From JAJZJT01 sp964610905 (GTDB taxonomy: Bacteria > Actinomycetota > Acidimicrobiia > Acidimicrobiales > RAAP-2): DNA of 64,000 bases. The DNA lies in NCBI GenBank assembly GCA_964610905.1, contig CAZSYT010000005.1, forward strand, positions 5,401 through 69,400. Direction: 5' to 3'. The translations under genes and the position numbers were made by a program. Below, one piece after another: positions 24,340 through 32,738 of this stretch. A model generated the notes under the pieces. The model was given only the letters and a program-made list of their open reading frames with translations, searched no databases and was not told the DNA's origin. Position 1 is the first letter of the stretch. Every line of letters begins with the position of its first letter.

Positions 24340-24361
24340 GCTGTGACCGGGCTGTCACCGG
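24340..24361 (+). promoter_or_regulatory. 11-bp direct repeats, candidate response-regulator site
   Basis: Two adjacent 11-bp units, GCTGTGACCGG and GCTGTCACCGG, differ at one base and lie 22 bases upstream of the response regulator start in the divergent promoter region. OmpR/PhoB-type regulators bind direct repeats with 11-bp spacing, so autoregulation and control of the divergent ABC genes are plausible. Confidence 0.45.
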
Positions 24362-24382
24362 GCGCCCAGGGATCATGGTGAC

Positions 24383-25048
24383 ATGAGGGTTCTCGTCGTT
24401 GAAGACCACGAGGTGCTCGGTCGGACGGTCGGCATCGGGCTCCGGAGGGAGGGCATGGCCGTCGACGTCGTCCTCGACGGCGCCGACGCGCTGGACCGCT
24501 TGGCCGTCACCCGCTACGACGTGGTGGTCCTCGATCGCGACCTGCCCGGCGTGCACGGCGACGAGGTCTGCCGGCGCCTGGTCGACGATGGCGCCGCGGC
24601 CCGGGTGCTGATGTTGACAGCGGCGGGGTCGGTGGAGGACCGGGTCAGCGGCCTCGAGCTCGGGGCCGACGACTACCTCGCGAAGCCGTTCGACTTCACC
24701 GAGCTGGTGGCCCGCGTCCGGGCCCTCGGGCGCCGCGCGCCGACGGCGTCGCCGATCAGGTTCGTGCGCGACGACCTCGTGCTCGACCCTGCCCGACGAC
24801 TGGCCAGCCGTGCCGGGCGCCCCCTCTCGCTCAGCCCGAAGGAGTTCGCCGTCCTCGAGTGCCTGCTGGCCGCCGACGGCCGGGTGGTCTCGAGCGAGGA
24901 GCTGCTGGAGCAGGTGTGGGACGAGACGATCGACCCGTTCACGACGACAGTCAAGACGACCGTCCTCCGGCTCCGGAACAAGCTGGGCCGGCCTCCCCTG
25001 ATCGAGACGGTGCGCGAGGGGGGCTACCGGATCGGTGCCGGCGAGTGA
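24383..25048 (+). CDS. OmpR/PhoB-family response regulator
   Basis: A 221-residue two-domain regulator. The receiver domain has the acidic pocket VVEDHE, the phosphoacceptor Asp in VVLDRDLPG (about residue 51), MLTAAGS (Thr) and the Lys in YLAKPFDF. The C-terminal winged helix includes LSLSPKEFAVLECLLAADGRVVSSEELLEQVW and TVKTTVLRLRNKLG. The GTGA overlap with the histidine kinase marks a two-gene operon. Its nearest divergent neighbours encode an ABC exporter, its most likely target along with itself. Confidence 0.95.
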   Translation: MRVLVVEDHEVLGRTVGIGLRREGMAVDVVLDGADALDRLAVTRYDVVVLDRDLPGVHGDEVCRRLVDDGAAARVLMLTAAGSVEDRVSGLELGADDYLAKPFDFTELVARVRALGRRAPTASPIRFVRDDLVLDPARRLASRAGRPLSLSPKEFAVLECLLAADGRVVSSEELLEQVWDETIDPFTTTVKTTVLRLRNKLGRPPLIETVREGGYRIGAGE

Positions 25049-26208
25049 GCGACGGCCCGGAGCCACGCGTCGTGCCCAGAGTGGGACGGCGGGCGCCCCC
25101 GAGGGCGCGACGACGGACGCTGCAGCGTCGACTGGCCGCGGCGACCGGAGGGGTGTTCGCGCTCCTCGGGCTGCTCCTCGTCGGCGTCCCCTACGTGGTC
25201 GCCGGCGCCTCCTCGGCGTCGGTGGTCGTCCCTCCGGGAGGCGGTGCGGCGCGCGCCGCGGCCCTCGCGCAGCGGAGCGCGGACCTCCACCGGCAGCTCG
25301 CCTTCTCCCTCGTCGCCCTGGTGGTCCTGGTGCTTGCATCCGTGGTGCTCGGCTGGGTACTGGCCGGACGGACGGTGCGCCCGTTGCAGGCCGTCACGGC
25401 GAGGACCCGGGAGATCTCGGCGAGCAACCTGCACCGCCGGCTGGCCATCGACGGGCCGTACGACGAGCTGCGCGAGCTCGGCGCCACCCTCGACGACCTC
25501 CTGTCGAGGCTCGAGGCGTCGTTCGCGTCGCAGCGCAACTTCGTGGCCAACGCGTCCCACGAGCTGCGCACCCCGCTCGCCGCCGAACGGGCCCTGCTCC
25601 AGGTGGCGCTGGCCGAGCCGTGCCCGTCGGTCGCGTCGCTGCGAGCGACGTGCGAGGAGCTGGTGGCCCTTGGCGGTCACCAGGAGCGGCTCATCGACGA
25701 CCTCCTGACGCTGGCAGAGAGCGAGCGCGGCGTCGACCGGTGGGAGCGGTTCGACATGGCGGGCATCGCCCGGACCCTCGTCCACGACCGGGGCGAGGAG
25801 GCAGCGGCGAGAGGCGTCGCGCTCGAGGTGTCGTGCGTCATGGCTCCGGTCGTCGGGGACAAGCGCCTCGTCACCATCCTCGTGGGCAACCTCGTGGACA
25901 ACGCCGTCCGGCACAACGTCAACGGCGGGCGGGCCACCGTGCGGACGTCGCAGAGCGGGCGAGGGTCCACCGTGGCGGTGAGCAACTCGGGTCCAGTCGT
26001 CAGCGAGGACGACGTCGAGCACCTCTTCGAGCCCTTCATGCGCCTGAAGAGCACCCGGCGCCTCCACGTCGAGGGGAACGGGCTGGGGCTCGCCATCGTC
26101 CGGTCCGTCGCGGACGCGCACCACGCACAGCTGCACGCTCGGACCAGGCCGACGGGAGGTCTGGCCATCGACGTCACGTTCCCGTACCGGAAGCTCGGTC
26201 GCTCCTGA
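25045..26208 (+). CDS. sensor histidine kinase
   Basis: A 387-residue membrane kinase from the GTG at 25045. A basic N-terminus is followed by helix 1 (GVFALLGLLLVGVPYVV), a short extracytoplasmic loop of about 35 residues, helix 2 (FSLVALVVLVLASVVLGWVL) and a HAMP domain. HisKA has the phospho-His in FVANASHELRTPLAAERALL. The HATPase_c domain shows the N-box LVDNAVRHN, and GNGLGLAIVRSVADAH as the G2 region. The tiny sensor loop suggests it senses the membrane or a partner transporter rather than a soluble ligand. The start overlaps the regulator stop. Confidence 0.95.
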   Translation: MSDGPEPRVVPRVGRRAPPRARRRTLQRRLAAATGGVFALLGLLLVGVPYVVAGASSASVVVPPGGGAARAAALAQRSADLHRQLAFSLVALVVLVLASVVLGWVLAGRTVRPLQAVTARTREISASNLHRRLAIDGPYDELRELGATLDDLLSRLEASFASQRNFVANASHELRTPLAAERALLQVALAEPCPSVASLRATCEELVALGGHQERLIDDLLTLAESERGVDRWERFDMAGIARTLVHDRGEEAAARGVALEVSCVMAPVVGDKRLVTILVGNLVDNAVRHNVNGGRATVRTSQSGRGSTVAVSNSGPVVSEDDVEHLFEPFMRLKSTRRLHVEGNGLGLAIVRSVADAHHAQLHARTRPTGGLAIDVTFPYRKLGRS

Positions 26209-26226
26209 GCGGTCGGCGGTGTCGGC

Positions 26227-26266
26227 ACCGGGGCACCGGGGGACCGGGGCACCGGGGCACCGGGGG
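26227..26266 (+). repeat. 8-bp G-rich tandem repeat, G-quadruplex candidate
   Basis: Five tandem 8-bp units ACCGGGGC or ACCGGGGG lie between the convergent kinase and acyl-CoA dehydrogenase genes. Each carries a run of four or more G separated by 3-4 bases, so the plus strand satisfies a four-tract G-quadruplex pattern. Confidence 0.85.
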
Positions 26267-26286
26267 ACACCGGCCGGCACCGCTCG

Positions 26287-27597
26287 TCAGCCGTCCCGGG
26301 ACGCGACGCCCTTCGGCTCGGCCTGGCGCATGAACCCGAAGAGGTACCCGGCGATCCGCCGCATCTGCAGCTCCTCCGACCCCTCGGTGATGCGGTAGCG
26401 GCGGTGGTGCCGGTAGATGTGCTCGAAGGGCAGGTGCCGGGAGTAGCCGAGGCCGCCGTGGACCTGTATGGCCCGGTCGGCCGCCTCGCAGCACAGCCGG
26501 TTCGCCCAGTAGTTGCACATCGACACCTCCCGCGACTGGGAGAACGCGCCGTAGCGGTCCATCCTCCAGGCGGTCTGGCGGACGAGGGCCCGCACCAGCT
26601 CGCACTGCGTCTCGAGCTCGACGAGTGGGAACTGGATCCCCTGGTTCTGCGCCAGTGGCCTCCCGAACGTCCGCCGCTCCCGGGCGTAGGCCACCGACTG
26701 GTCGATGCAGTACTGGGCCGCGCCGAGGCTGGACGCCGCCTGGCGGATGCGGTTCTCGTTGAAGAAGTGCTGGGCGACCTGCAGGCCCATTCCCTCCTCG
26801 CCGAAGACGGCGCTCGTGGGGACCCGGACGTCGGACAGCGTCACGTGCGCGTGGTCGGTCGGCATGTTGAACGTCCAGAGGAAGCGCTCGACCACCAGGC
26901 CCGGTGCGTCCATGGGCACGAGGAACGCCGTGATCCCCGACGCCTCGCCGGGCGTCCCACCGGTCCGGGCGAAGACGAGGTCGCAGGCGGCGCTGTGCAC
27001 GCCCGTGTTGAAGGTCTTCTCGCCGTTCAGCACCCAGTCGGACCCGTCACGGGTCGCGGTCGTCTCCATGTACGTCGCGTCCGAGCCGTGGGCGGGCTCG
27101 GTGATGCCGAAGGCGAACCACCTCGTGCCCTCGGCGAGCGCCTCGCACCACTCCGCCCGCTGCGCGTCCGAGCCGTAGTGGAGCATGAGGAGAAGCCCGA
27201 CGTTGTTCGCCACGATGGCGTGCTCGTTCTGCAGGTCGCAGTGGAGCCCGAGGCCCTTGGAGGCGAGGTGCTCGCGGATCACGGCCATGCCGAGGTTCGT
27301 ACCGTCCCGGCCCCCGTACTCGGCGGGGAACGCGTAGCGGTAGTGGCCGGCGGCGTCCGCCCGGCGGCGCGCCTCGGCGAGGAGTGCCTCCCACTCCTTG
27401 CGGGGAACGCCGTCGCGGTCCCAGTCGGTACGGGCGTGCTCGCGCCGGTGGTCGAAGAAGCGGACGTTGTCGTCCTCGGCCTCCAGCGGGCGGATCTCCC
27501 GCTCGATGAACCGGTCGAGCTCGTCCAGGTACGCTGCGAGCTCCGCGGGTAGGTCGAAGTCCACCTCGCCGTCCCTTCCGGTGTCGTCCTCCAACAC
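26287..27597 (-). CDS. acyl-CoA dehydrogenase
   Basis: A 436-residue FAD enzyme that introduces an alpha,beta double bond into an acyl-CoA. Diagnostic segments are WFAFGITEPAHGSDATYMET (FAD and substrate binding), WVLNGEKTFNTG, the Arg-rich YARERRTFGRPLAQNQGIQF, and IQVHGGLGYSRHLPFEHIYR followed by YRITEGSEELQMRRIAGYL near the C-terminus. The start is the GTG at 27597. It is divergent from a phosphotransferase/DUF6285 pair, a grouping often seen with ACAD10/11-like metabolism of hydroxylated or branched acyl groups. The exact substrate is unknown. Confidence 0.94.
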   Translation of the reverse strand: MLEDDTGRDGEVDFDLPAELAAYLDELDRFIEREIRPLEAEDDNVRFFDHRREHARTDWDRDGVPRKEWEALLAEARRRADAAGHYRYAFPAEYGGRDGTNLGMAVIREHLASKGLGLHCDLQNEHAIVANNVGLLLMLHYGSDAQRAEWCEALAEGTRWFAFGITEPAHGSDATYMETTATRDGSDWVLNGEKTFNTGVHSAACDLVFARTGGTPGEASGITAFLVPMDAPGLVVERFLWTFNMPTDHAHVTLSDVRVPTSAVFGEEGMGLQVAQHFFNENRIRQAASSLGAAQYCIDQSVAYARERRTFGRPLAQNQGIQFPLVELETQCELVRALVRQTAWRMDRYGAFSQSREVSMCNYWANRLCCEAADRAIQVHGGLGYSRHLPFEHIYRHHRRYRITEGSEELQMRRIAGYLFGFMRQAEPKGVASRDG

Positions 27598-27920
27598 CCG
27601 CCAGTTGCCGCTCCGGGCGACCGGCGAGGTCCGAGGTCGCAGGACCGACGAGGCCCGAACGGACAGGGATGTCGCCGGAGACGCCGGCTCCGCTGCCCGT
27701 CGACCCTACCAATCCCTCCGGCCCCGCACGCACCCCAGAGCCCTCGGCGAGGAGGCCGCGTCTCGTCGGCACGCGCGCCCGGTGCGCCCGGGCGGGCCGG
27801 GCCCGTTCACACGCGCGCCGGGTCCGCCCGGGCGGGCCGGGGCACAGCACACCTCGTTGACAGGGCAGGGACACCTGCGTAGCGTCCGTGGCGAGCCGGA
27901 CGCGAAAGGACGCACCGTTG
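27598..27920. other. divergent intergenic region with a 32-bp direct repeat
   Basis: Promoter-bearing region between the acyl-CoA dehydrogenase and the phosphotransferase. It contains two 32-bp near-identical copies, 27770-27801 and 27810-27841, each starting CACGCGCGCC and ending CCCGGGCGGGCCGGG, with a period of 40 bp. I see no gene here. Confidence 0.7.
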
Positions 27921-28961
27921 GTGACCGCCCGCCAGCAGCAGCCACCCGACGGCGGCGGTCCGAGCGCCACGGCGGGGCGGTCGACCGCAGGCGGAGCCGT
28001 GACCGCCGAAGGCTCCGGCGTGACCGCCGAACGCCTTCGCCAGGTGCTGGGCACGGCCTTCGGTGCGCCGGTCGACGTGGTCGAGGACGTGGCGCTCCTG
28101 AGCGGCGGCGCCTCCAGCCAGCTCTGGGCGTTCTGCGTGCCCGGCCGTGGGCGGTTCGTCCTGCGCTTGGCGCCACCCGTGGCGACACGGGTGCCGATGA
28201 CCACCGAGGCCGCGGCCATCGCAGCGGCGGCCCGGGCAGGGGTCCCCGTGCCGGCCGTCGTCTACGCGACGGACGAGCGCGAGACCCTCGGGGCGGCCTA
28301 CTTGGTCATGGAGCACGTCGAGGGCGAAGCCCGCCCCGGCCGCATCCTCCGGGAGCCCGGACTGGCCGAGGCCCGTCGGCGCTTCGCCGCCGACTGCGGG
28401 CACGCGCTCGGCGCCGTAGCCCGGGCCCAGGCCGCACCGGCACTCGAGGAGCCCGACCAGGTCGCCCACTACCGCTCGGTCCTCGACGACCTGGGCGTCG
28501 CCGTCCCGACCTTCGAATGGGCGTTCCGCGTGCTCGAGGGCACCCGACCGCCGCCGCCGAGCAGGCCCACCCTGGTGCACGGGGACTTCCGGCTCGGGAA
28601 CCTCCTCGTCGACGCGGACGGCCTTCGCGCCGTGCTCGACTGGGAGCTCGTGCACCTCGGCGACCCCGTCGAGGACCTCGGCTGGCTGTGCGCCAAGGCG
28701 TGGCGGTTCGGCGCCCGACCACCGGTCGGTGGGATCGGCCGACGCGCCGAGCTCCTCGACGCCTACGAGGAAGCGAGCGGCGTCCGCGTCGACGCGTCGA
28801 CCCTGGCCTGGTGGGAGGCGTTCTCCGCGCTGAAGTGGGGCGTCATCTGCCTGGTGCAGGCCTCCCGCCACCTCGTCGGCGGGGAACGGTCCGTGGAGCT
28901 CGCCGCCATCGGCAGGCGGGTCGCCGAGACGGAGCTCGACCTCTTGGAGGCGCTCCCGTGA
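27921..28961 (+). CDS. phosphotransferase family protein (APH-type, ACAD10/11 kinase-like)
   Basis: A 346-residue kinase-like protein. The start is set at the GTG at 27921 (VTARQQQPPD), with AAAGGA 10 bases upstream; an in-frame GTG at 27888 is an alternative. The N-lobe includes LLSGGASSQLWAFCV and FVLRLAPP. The catalytic loop is PTLVHGDFRLGNLLVDADG (HGDxxxxN) and the metal-binding Asp is in AVLDWELVHLGDPVEDLGWL. This is the kinase group linked to acyl-CoA dehydrogenases, where it phosphorylates 4-hydroxyacyl-CoAs in ACAD11-like systems. Here the role is inferred from the divergent dehydrogenase. Confidence 0.87.
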   Translation: MTARQQQPPDGGGPSATAGRSTAGGAVTAEGSGVTAERLRQVLGTAFGAPVDVVEDVALLSGGASSQLWAFCVPGRGRFVLRLAPPVATRVPMTTEAAAIAAAARAGVPVPAVVYATDERETLGAAYLVMEHVEGEARPGRILREPGLAEARRRFAADCGHALGAVARAQAAPALEEPDQVAHYRSVLDDLGVAVPTFEWAFRVLEGTRPPPPSRPTLVHGDFRLGNLLVDADGLRAVLDWELVHLGDPVEDLGWLCAKAWRFGARPPVGGIGRRAELLDAYEEASGVRVDASTLAWWEAFSALKWGVICLVQASRHLVGGERSVELAAIGRRVAETELDLLEALP

Positions 28962-29410
28962 CGCCCGAGCCCGCCGCGGCAGGACGCGCCGACGACGACG
29001 CGGGGACCGACCTCCCTGCGGAACCCCGCCTTGCTCCCCTGCCGCCCGCCGACCCCGTCTACGGGACCCCCACCGCGGCAGAGCTGCTGACCGCCGTCCG
29101 GGACTTCCTGCGCGCCGACGTCCTCGACACGACGACCGGCCACACCCAGTACCTGCTCCGAGTCGCGATCAACGTCGTCGACATCGTCCGGCGCGAGTGC
29201 GAGCAGCGACCCGACGCCGAGGAGCGGCTGCGCGCCGCTCTCTCCGAGCTGGGCGTGACAGACGACGTCGAGCTCGCCCGGGCGATCCGGTCGGGCGCCT
29301 TCGACGGCCACGACGCGGAGCTCCGCCGCTACCTGACCGTTGCCGTGGCGGCCCGGTTGGCGGCGGCGAACCCTCGCTACGCGGCGACGACCGACGCCGG
29401 CGCGGGCTGA
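28958..29410 (+). CDS. DUF6285-type protein
   Basis: A 150-residue, largely helical protein. It is recognised by GTPTAAELLTAVRDFLRADV, TQYLLRVAINVVDIVRRE and AIRSGAFDGHDAELRRYLTV. Its GTG start overlaps the phosphotransferase stop by GTGA. Proteins of this type habitually follow the APH-like kinase of acyl-CoA catabolic clusters, so it is probably a subunit or partner of that kinase. No catalytic residues are evident and its role is unknown. Confidence 0.82.
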   Translation: MTPEPAAAGRADDDAGTDLPAEPRLAPLPPADPVYGTPTAAELLTAVRDFLRADVLDTTTGHTQYLLRVAINVVDIVRRECEQRPDAEERLRAALSELGVTDDVELARAIRSGAFDGHDAELRRYLTVAVAARLAAANPRYAATTDAGAG

Positions 29411-29497
29411 GGGGGACGTCCCCGCACGGGGCATCGTGCGGGGCGAGCGTCGTGCTCGCCGGTCGCCCCGACCGCCGCAGGCTGACAGGAGGGCGAG

Positions 29498-30499
29498 ATG
29501 ACGACGGTGGCGGGCGGCGGACGAGGAGGCGAGCCGCGGCCACCGGACCGCCCCGGCACCACCGGCACCACCGGCACCACCGGACGCGCGAGGCGTGTCC
29601 TCGGTCGGGTGGTCCTGCCGGTCGCGCTCGGCCTCGTCGCCGCCGACGCCGTGCTGGTCTCGACAGGGGCGCTGGGCGTCCGGAGCGGTGTCGTCCTCGG
29701 CACGGCCGTCGAGGCGCTCCTGTGGGCCGGTGCCCTCGCCGGCGGGATCGCGGTGCTGCGCGAGGCACGGCGCCGACGACGTGGGGGCGCCACGTTCCTC
29801 CGCGCGCTCGAGGACGGCCTCGCGACGGTCCTGCCCCGACGGGTGGCCCACGTGCTCCTCCTCGAGCCGTTGCTCTGGAAGGCGCTCGTGCACCTGGCGA
29901 CGGGGAGGTCCCGCGGCCGACGTGCCACCACCTTCTCCTACTGGCGCCAGCTCGAGGGCTTCCTGGTGGTCCTCGCCGTGTGGAGCGTCGTGGAGCTCGT
30001 CGCCGTCGGCGTCGTCCTCGGCGTCGTGTGGGGTCGTCACTGGTGGGCGTGGCTCGTCGTGGCCGTGCACGCCTACGGCCTGGTGCTGCTCGCCGGGCTC
30101 GTGGCCAGCCTCGTCACCACCCCGCACCGGATCGAAGGTGGCGAGCTCGTCTTCGCGGACGGCTGCCTGCTCGAGGGGCGCGTCCGCCTCGAGGACGTCG
30201 CCACCGTCCGCCGCGTGCGCGAGACGGCTCCGGGGTTCGGCGGTCGGACCGGGCTCGTCCTGAGCGCGGACGGCAGGGACGCGCTCGTGGCGTTCGGGCC
30301 CACCGCGTCGGTCCGCGTCGACCTCGTCCCGGGTGCGCGGGTGACGTGGTGGGGACGGGAGGTGCCCGACGGCGTCCGCTCCGTCACCCTCTCCGCCGAC
30401 GACCCCCAGCGGTTCGTCGAAGCTGTCACCGGCGCGGCCGGGGACGCTGGACGTGCGAACGGGTCGCGGCGCGACCCACGTCCGCGGCCGGAGGCCTGA
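29498..30499 (+). CDS. hypothetical membrane protein
   Basis: A 333-residue protein without a recognised family. A Gly/Thr-rich N-terminus (GTTGTTGTTG) precedes two membrane helices (VVLPVALGLVAADAVLV and LGTAVEALLWAGALAGGIAVL). A cytoplasmic helical segment follows, then two more helices (VVLAVWSVVELVAVGVVLGVV and WLVVAVHAYGLVLLAGLVASLV). The C-terminal 120 residues look soluble and beta-rich (IEGGELVFADGCLLEGRV, VTWWGREVPDGVRSVTLS), resembling a PH-like domain in pattern only. The ATG at 29498 is preceded by GGAGGGCG. Confidence 0.7.
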   Translation: MTTVAGGGRGGEPRPPDRPGTTGTTGTTGRARRVLGRVVLPVALGLVAADAVLVSTGALGVRSGVVLGTAVEALLWAGALAGGIAVLREARRRRRGGATFLRALEDGLATVLPRRVAHVLLLEPLLWKALVHLATGRSRGRRATTFSYWRQLEGFLVVLAVWSVVELVAVGVVLGVVWGRHWWAWLVVAVHAYGLVLLAGLVASLVTTPHRIEGGELVFADGCLLEGRVRLEDVATVRRVRETAPGFGGRTGLVLSADGRDALVAFGPTASVRVDLVPGARVTWWGREVPDGVRSVTLSADDPQRFVEAVTGAAGDAGRANGSRRDPRPRPEA

Positions 30500-30707
30500 C
30501 GCCCCGGAGCCCCGAGCCGGCGGGCCTCGCCTACCATCGGACCGTGGGTGAGGTGAGGGGCACGGCGAGCTGGTCCTCGTGCCGGGGCGGAGGGCGCGAC
30601 CGGGGCGGAGGTCAGCGCCGGGGCACGGCGCTCGCCGCTGACCGCAGAGCCGGCGCGGCCGTCGGCCGGTGGCAGCGGCCTGGACGGCTCACGCGCCCGA
30701 CCCGACC

Positions 30708-31514
30708 ATGAGCCCCGTCCACTGCCCGAACGGCCACCGGGTCCAGCAGGTGCTCTCGGCAGCGACGTGCCCCGTCTGCGCCGCTCCCCTCTACGGCGAG
30801 TGCCGCCGGGGCCATGCCGTGTGGATGACCCAACGGACCTGCCCCACCTGCGGCGACGCCGTGGCGGGCGAAGGACCGCAGTGGACGGCGCCGTCGTGGG
30901 GACGACCGGCGGACAGCCCCGCGCGCACGCTCCCGCCCGACCAGGAGGCACGCGTGCACGGGCTGATCCGTCCGGACGAGCAGCTGCTCTGGTGCGGTGC
31001 ACCGGACCCCTCCGTCCGCCTCACGAGGGCCGACGCCTTCGTCGTCCCCGTGAGCCTGCTCTGGGCCGCGCTCACGGTGAGCGTGCTCCGTACCAGCCCG
31101 TCGTCCGGAAGCGGGACCACGCCGACGTTCGTCGTCGCGTGGGGTGCCCTGGTCGTCGCCGTCGGTGCCTACCTGCTCGTCGGACGCTTCGCCGTCAAGG
31201 CGTGGCGCAAGCGCCGGACCCTCTACGTGCTCACCGACCGGCGAGCCGTGGCCGTCGTCGGCCGCCGCTCCACCGAACGGCCGTGGCAGGGGTTCCCGCT
31301 GTCGGTGTCCCGCCACCGCGGCGGACGCCACGTGGACGTCGTCTTCGAGGCCCCGCCGACCTCGGGGACCCGCCTCGTCTTCCCGTTCGCCTTCCCGTCG
31401 TTCGTCTACGCCAACACCGGCCTCGACCTCGTCCGCCGGCGCAACGTCCTGTGCTTCTTCGACGTGGCCGACCACGACGGCCTCCTCGCCGCCCTGGGCC
31501 ACCTGCCTGCCTGA
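30708..31514 (+). CDS. zinc-ribbon membrane protein with PH-like domain, unknown function
   Basis: A 268-residue protein. The N-terminal 50 residues carry repeated Cys/His pairs (VHCPNGHRVQQV, AATCPVCAAPLYG, ECRRGHAVW, RTCPTCGDAV), consistent with a double zinc ribbon. After a linker come two membrane helices (AFVVPVSLLWAALTVSVLR and FVVAWGALVVAVGAYLLVG) and then a region starting RRTLYVLTDRRAVAVVGRR, typical of bacterial PH-like domains. The ATG at 30708 puts the first CxxxH at residue 6. Function is unknown; a membrane-bound adaptor is possible. Confidence 0.78.
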   Translation: MSPVHCPNGHRVQQVLSAATCPVCAAPLYGECRRGHAVWMTQRTCPTCGDAVAGEGPQWTAPSWGRPADSPARTLPPDQEARVHGLIRPDEQLLWCGAPDPSVRLTRADAFVVPVSLLWAALTVSVLRTSPSSGSGTTPTFVVAWGALVVAVGAYLLVGRFAVKAWRKRRTLYVLTDRRAVAVVGRRSTERPWQGFPLSVSRHRGGRHVDVVFEAPPTSGTRLVFPFAFPSFVYANTGLDLVRRRNVLCFFDVADHDGLLAALGHLPA

Positions 31515-31586
31515 GGATCGCCGGACGTCGGCGGCGACGTCCGGGTCGTCGAGGCGATCGCGGCGCGACCGGGCCCCTCGGCCCGC

Positions 31587-32315
31587 TCAGGCCGGCGACC
31601 AGTCCGTGCGGAAGGTGTAGCGGTCGCCGCGCACGACGCTGTGGCGCCACTCGACCGGTGTGTCCGCAGCGAGGGCGAGACGCTCGAGCACGAGCACGGC
31701 CACGCCGTGGGGCAGCTGGAGCAGCTCGCACGTCTCGGGGGTGGGCACCTCGGGCCGGATGCGCTCCCACCCGCCGGTCACCCGGACACCGCAGCACGAG
31801 ACGAGCGCGTCGTAGAGCGAGCCGGCCCGCAGGTCGACGCCGAGGAGGCCCGAAGCGACGCGGTCGGGCAGCCACGAGCGGTGGACGCTGAAGGGCTCGT
31901 CCCCGACGAAGCGCAACCGCTCGAGGAAGACCACCTCGTCGTCCGGGTCGATGCCAAGTGGCCCGGCTGCGGCACCGGCGCGGGTGGTGCGCAGCGACCG
32001 GACCTCGCTGCGCTCGGCGTACCCGTGGGCCTGGGCAGTCTCGGCCAGGCTGTAGAGGGTGTGGAGCGGCTGCTCGAGGACCGACTCGGCCAGCTCGCTC
32101 CGGCGCCCGCGTGCGCGGACGAGCACGCCCTCGTCCTGCAGCCGCCGGGTCGCCTCCCGCACGGTCTGGCGGCTGACGCCGTAGTGGTTCCGGAGCTCCT
32201 CGTCGGTAGGGAAGCCCTCCGCGAACTCACCAGCGGCCACGCGAGCCCGGAGGTCGGCGAGGACCTGCGCCCACAGGGGGAGGGGCGAACGCCGGTCGAC
32301 CGCCGGTGGTGCCAC
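31587..32315 (-). CDS. GntR/HutC-family transcriptional regulator
   Basis: A 242-residue regulator. The N-terminal winged helix reads PLWAQVLADLRARVAAGEF, FPTDEELRNHYGVSRQTVRE and ATRRLQDEGVLVRARGRRSE. The C-terminal UTRA effector domain includes EVVFLERLRFVGDEPFSVHR and YTFRTDWSP. The GTG start at 32315 lies 3 bases after the DUF1634 stop, so it is the last gene of the TauE-DUF1634-GntR operon. The 18-bp palindrome before the TauE gene is its most likely binding site. Confidence 0.92.
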   Translation of the reverse strand: MAPPAVDRRSPLPLWAQVLADLRARVAAGEFAEGFPTDEELRNHYGVSRQTVREATRRLQDEGVLVRARGRRSELAESVLEQPLHTLYSLAETAQAHGYAERSEVRSLRTTRAGAAAGPLGIDPDDEVVFLERLRFVGDEPFSVHRSWLPDRVASGLLGVDLRAGSLYDALVSCCGVRVTGGWERIRPEVPTPETCELLQLPHGVAVLVLERLALAADTPVEWRHSVVRGDRYTFRTDWSPA

Positions 32316-32318
32316 GGC

Positions 32319-32738
32319 TCAGTCGAAGCCGACGGCGATCGCCGCCATGAGCACGGCCACCACGATCGCGCCCACGACGACGAAGCGCGCGTCCCGCTCG
32401 CGCACCCAGCTCACGACCACCGACATCACGCCGCACGCCGGGGTGAGGGCGAGGGCGAGCACGCCGACGCCCATGATCGTCTCGCCGACCGAGTGCCCAC
32501 CCGACAGGTGGAACATGCGGACCTGCACGGCTTGGTCGTGACCGCTGGCCAGCTGGACGATCAGGCCGACGACGAGCAGGGCGCTCGAGATGGCGAGCCC
32601 GACTCGCAGGACGACCTTGACGAGCGTGTTGGTCCGGGGGTCCGCGGGGGTCCCCACGAGCTCGACCGCGCGTGCGTCGCCCACGGCGGGAGGTCCGCCG
32701 GCAGCGGCCCCGGGAACCTGCCCTCTGGCGTCAGACAT
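32319..32738 (-). CDS. DUF1634 membrane protein
   Basis: A 139-residue integral membrane protein with three hydrophobic segments (LRVGLAISSALLVVGLIVQL, ETIMGVGVLALALTPACGVMSVVVSW and VVVGAIVVAVLMAAIAVGF). DUF1634 proteins commonly follow TauE/SafE transporters, as here, and are thought to be accessory subunits. Its ATG at 32738 lies inside the end of the TauE gene (8-base overlap). Confidence 0.9.
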   Translation of the reverse strand: MSDARGQVPGAAAGGPPAVGDARAVELVGTPADPRTNTLVKVVLRVGLAISSALLVVGLIVQLASGHDQAVQVRMFHLSGGHSVGETIMGVGVLALALTPACGVMSVVVSWVRERDARFVVVGAIVVAVLMAAIAVGFD

